Assembly (NCBI GenBank): GCA_934438035.1
Contig: CAKSBK010000030.1
Coordinates: 1-8,245, forward strand
Reading direction: 5' to 3'
DNA: 8,245 nt
Source of the DNA: an uncultured Christensenellaceae bacterium
GTDB lineage: Bacteria > Bacillota > Clostridia > Christensenellales > Christensenellaceae
The notes under the pieces were generated by a model, which worked only from the letters and a program-made list of their open reading frames with translations, did not search any database and had not been told where the DNA came from. Of the stretch, positions 6,627 through 8,245 are shown piece by piece (positions within the stretch are counted from its first letter, which is position 1; each line of letters opens with the position of its first letter). The position numbers were made by a program, and so were the translations under genes.

Positions 6627-7481
6627 TTACACCGTCCTCTTCTTAACCGCCGCAAACGCAAGGTTTATTATCATAACGAGTACAAAGAGCACAACCGCCG
6701 TCGCTATAAGCGCTTCCTTATGAAGCCCCTCGGCGTAGCCCATTTCAAGAATTATGTTCGTGGTAAGTGTGCGCACTCCCGAAAGAAGCCCCTCCGGCAT
6801 AACGGGCTGGTTCCCCGCTATCATAGAAACCGCCATGGCCTCGCCTACCGCCCTTGCCACGCCTAAAATAACTCCCGCAAGCACTCCCGAGGAGGCAGCC
6901 TTCAGCTCCACCTTAAAGGCGCTTCGCTCAGGCGTCGCCCCGAGCGCTAAAGAGCCCGCAAAATACGCCGGATCCACCGCCTTTAATGCGCTTACGGAGA
7001 CGTTTATAATCGTCGGCAAAATCATTATCGCAAGTATTATCGCCGCAGTTAAGAGACTTTTTCCGCTGCCTCCGAATATACTCTGCATCATCGGCACAAT
7101 TACCGTTAAGGCGAAAAAGCCGTAAACTATAGAGGGTATTCCCGCAAGAAGGTTAACTGCGGGCTTTATTATTTTATACGCCCCCGCGCTGCAAAATCTC
7201 GCCATGAATATTGCGCAGAATATTCCTATCGGCGCACCCATAAGAACGGCAAGCGCCGTTACGTAAATACTGCCGATTATCATGGGAAAGATTCCGAACT
7301 CGCCCTGCGTAGGCTTCCACGTGCTTCCGAAAAGGAATTTATCCACTCCGATTTCCCCCATTGCGGGACAACCGTTTGCAAAAAGGAATATACATATCAT
7401 TAGCACCGCCGCCACAGACGCCAGTGCGGCGACGAGGAACACTCCCTTCATCGCCTTCTCTTTAAACTGTTTTATCATCAT
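6627..7481 (-). CDS. pstC: Phosphate ABC transporter permease PstC
   Basis: A 284-residue membrane permease, partner of PstA. It has a first membrane segment at about 13-34, then the PstC-typical periplasm-side region with FGSTWKPTQGEFGIFPMIIGS (starting at 51), the conserved [13 protein letters not shown] (113-125), the ILPTIINVSV segment (154-163) and an EAA-type loop (about 174-195, FAGSLALGATPERSAF) that contacts PstB. The STWKPTQG segment distinguishes PstC from PstA. The start is ATG at 7481 with GAGGT nine bases upstream (7491-7495); the very next codon is also ATG. It is separated from pstS by 53 bases carrying a hairpin, unlike the one-base junctions that follow. Confidence 0.96.
   Translation of the reverse strand: MMIKQFKEKAMKGVFLVAALASVAAVLMICIFLFANGCPAMGEIGVDKFLFGSTWKPTQGEFGIFPMIIGSIYVTALAVLMGAPIGIFCAIFMARFCSAGAYKIIKPAVNLLAGIPSIVYGFFALTVIVPMMQSIFGGSGKSLLTAAIILAIMILPTIINVSVSALKAVDPAYFAGSLALGATPERSAFKVELKAASSGVLAGVILGVARAVGEAMAVSMIAGNQPVMPEGLLSGVRTLTTNIILEMGYAEGLHKEALIATAVVLFVLVMIINLAFAAVKKRTV
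6635..6640 (-). promoter_or_regulatory. Ribosome-binding site deciding the pstA start
   Basis: AGAGGA on the minus strand lies nine bases before ATG 6625, within the last codons of pstC. It supports that ATG over the TTG at 6661, which lies upstream of this site. Confidence 0.6.
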
Positions 7482-7500
7482 ATGATTTTAACCTCAAAAG

Positions 7501-7524
7501 CCGCCGGAGGAAATCCCCCGGCAG
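7501..7524 (-). terminator. Hairpin between pstS and pstC, possible partial terminator or mRNA stabiliser
   Basis: On the minus strand CUGCCGGGGG (7524-7515) pairs with CCUCCGGCGG (7510-7501) around an AUUU loop: ten base pairs, two of them G-U. Only four U's follow after one C, so on this strand it should be a leaky terminator or an RNA-processing and stability element that lets pstS be expressed more than the permeases. On the plus strand the same hairpin is followed by TTTTT and would be a better terminator, but no plus-strand gene is seen there. Confidence 0.65.
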
Positions 7525-7534
7525 TTTTTATTCG

Positions 7535-8245
7535 TCAGCCTATTTCCGACCAGTCTGTAACCTCGCCCTTGTAGATTTTTGCTATCTGCTCGAGCGTAAG
7601 CTCCTCTACCGGGTTTTCTGCGTTTACTACAACCGCTATGCCGTCCATTGCTATTACCGTAGGCTTTACTCCCTCATAAAGCTCGTCGTCCTTAAGCTCT
7701 CTTGAAGCCATTCCGATATCGTAGGTGCCTTCGATGGTTCCCTTAATTCCGTTTGAAGAATCCGTAAGCTGAACTTCTATCGTGAGCTTGGGGTTAACCT
7801 TGTTATATGCTTCAACAAGCTTCTCCATTAAGGGGGTTACGGAGGAGGAACCGCCTACGGTTATCTTGCCCTCGGGGTTTTCGCTCTTAAAAGCTCCCGC
7901 AGCGCCGGTGCTGATGTATCCTGCGTCCTCTGCGATTTTCTGTCCGTCATCGCTTAAGATGAAGTTAATGAAGTCCTGAGCCTCTGCGGAAACGCTCTCT
8001 TTTGTTACGATGTTAAAGGGTCTTGAAAGTTTGTAGCTCTTATCCTTAACTGCGTCCTTAGTAGCCTCTGCGCCCTCAACCTTTACAGCCTTAACGCTGT
8101 TGTCAAGCGCTCCTAAAGAGATATAGCCGATTGCAAACTTATTTGTTCCTACAGTCGTCTTCATAACCGCCGTGCTGTTTGTAATCTCCGCAGCGTCGGT
8201 CGTCATGTCTTTTTTATCGCCGTTTTCATCCTTCACTTCAACGCC
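7535..8245 (-). CDS. pstS: Phosphate-binding protein PstS, C-terminal part with extra half-domain
   Basis: This is the 3' end (236 residues visible) of a phosphate-binding protein; the start, signal peptide and first lobe lie beyond the right edge. Visible residues 1 to about 112 match the final part of a normal PstS: NSTAVMKTTVGTNKFAIGYI, then YKLSRPFNIVTK and FINFILSDDGQKIAEDAGYI, where most PstS proteins end. After a short linker a second PstS-like start follows: GKITVGGSSSVTPLMEKL (from about 126), DSSNGIKGTIEGTYDIGMASRE (from about 162) and DGIAVVVNAENPVEELTLEQI (from about 201), and the protein stops at YKGEVTDWSEIG. In a full domain this point is followed by the SGT-type phosphate-binding loop and the second lobe, which are absent here. 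An internal GTG at 8236 is not the true start, because the frame stays open to the window edge. Being first in the pst cluster is normal for pstS. Confidence 0.93.
   Translation of the reverse strand, partial: GVEVKDENGDKKDMTTDAAEITNSTAVMKTTVGTNKFAIGYISLGALDNSVKAVKVEGAEATKDAVKDKSYKLSRPFNIVTKESVSAEAQDFINFILSDDGQKIAEDAGYISTGAAGAFKSENPEGKITVGGSSSVTPLMEKLVEAYNKVNPKLTIEVQLTDSSNGIKGTIEGTYDIGMASRELKDDELYEGVKPTVIAMDGIAVVVNAENPVEELTLEQIAKIYKGEVTDWSEIG

Noticed and set aside
6626..6661. TTG start of pstA at 6661
   Set aside because: It would add an arginine-rich stretch read from pstC in another frame; ATG at 6625 has a ribosome-binding site at good spacing.
7477..7486. Ten-base palindrome ATCATATGAT at the pstC start
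   Set aside because: It is short, AT-rich and arises from the double ATG start; I see no second copy to suggest an operator.
7482..7534. Pho box or separate promoter for pstC
   Set aside because: The gap holds only the hairpin and ribosome-binding site; no -35/-10 pair or tandem TTAACA-like repeats are visible.
1..8245. CRISPR arrays, insertion sequences, tRNA or rRNA genes, defence genes
   Set aside because: No repeat-spacer pattern, transposase motif, terminal inverted repeats or RNA-gene signatures were seen; genes occupy nearly the whole window.

Overview
The window is a compact, entirely minus-strand stretch from what looks like a Clostridia-class Firmicute. The signs are strong GGAGG ribosome-binding sites, a short clostridial-type 2[4Fe-4S] ferredoxin, a PhoB/PhoR pair with the Firmicute PhoR layout, and a Pst system with clostridial-looking sequences. 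The genus cannot be told from the sequence alone.

Read in the direction of transcription (right to left), it holds a phosphate-uptake and phosphate-sensing operon: pstS (5' end beyond the right edge), pstC, pstA, pstB, phoU, a pyridoxamine-kinase-like gene, an HD-domain phosphohydrolase, phoB and phoR. Next comes a small ferredoxin gene with its own sigma-A-type promoter and a rho-independent terminator. Last is the start of a tRNA1(Val) adenine-N6 methyltransferase-like gene that runs off the left edge. Most junctions are extremely tight: four are separated by exactly one nucleotide, and phoB/phoR overlap by four. There is no gene-free stretch longer than about 100 bases.

How the genes fit together: PstS captures phosphate outside the membrane, PstC and PstA form the channel, and PstB drives it with ATP. 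PhoU links transporter state to PhoR, and PhoR phosphorylates PhoB, which controls the Pho regulon. The kinase and HD genes between phoU and phoB are not part of the textbook set; their roles here are unknown. The main operon promoter and any Pho box must lie to the right of the window.

The points most worth a second look are: (1) a run of nine A's that throws the methyltransferase out of frame just before its SAM-binding motif; (2) a pyridoxamine-kinase-like gene whose conserved first beta-strand lies upstream of any canonical start codon; (3) a PstS that, after a complete C-terminal lobe, carries an extra copy of only the first half of a phosphate-binding domain; (4) the unusual gene content between phoU and phoB; (5) a strong hairpin between pstS and pstC.
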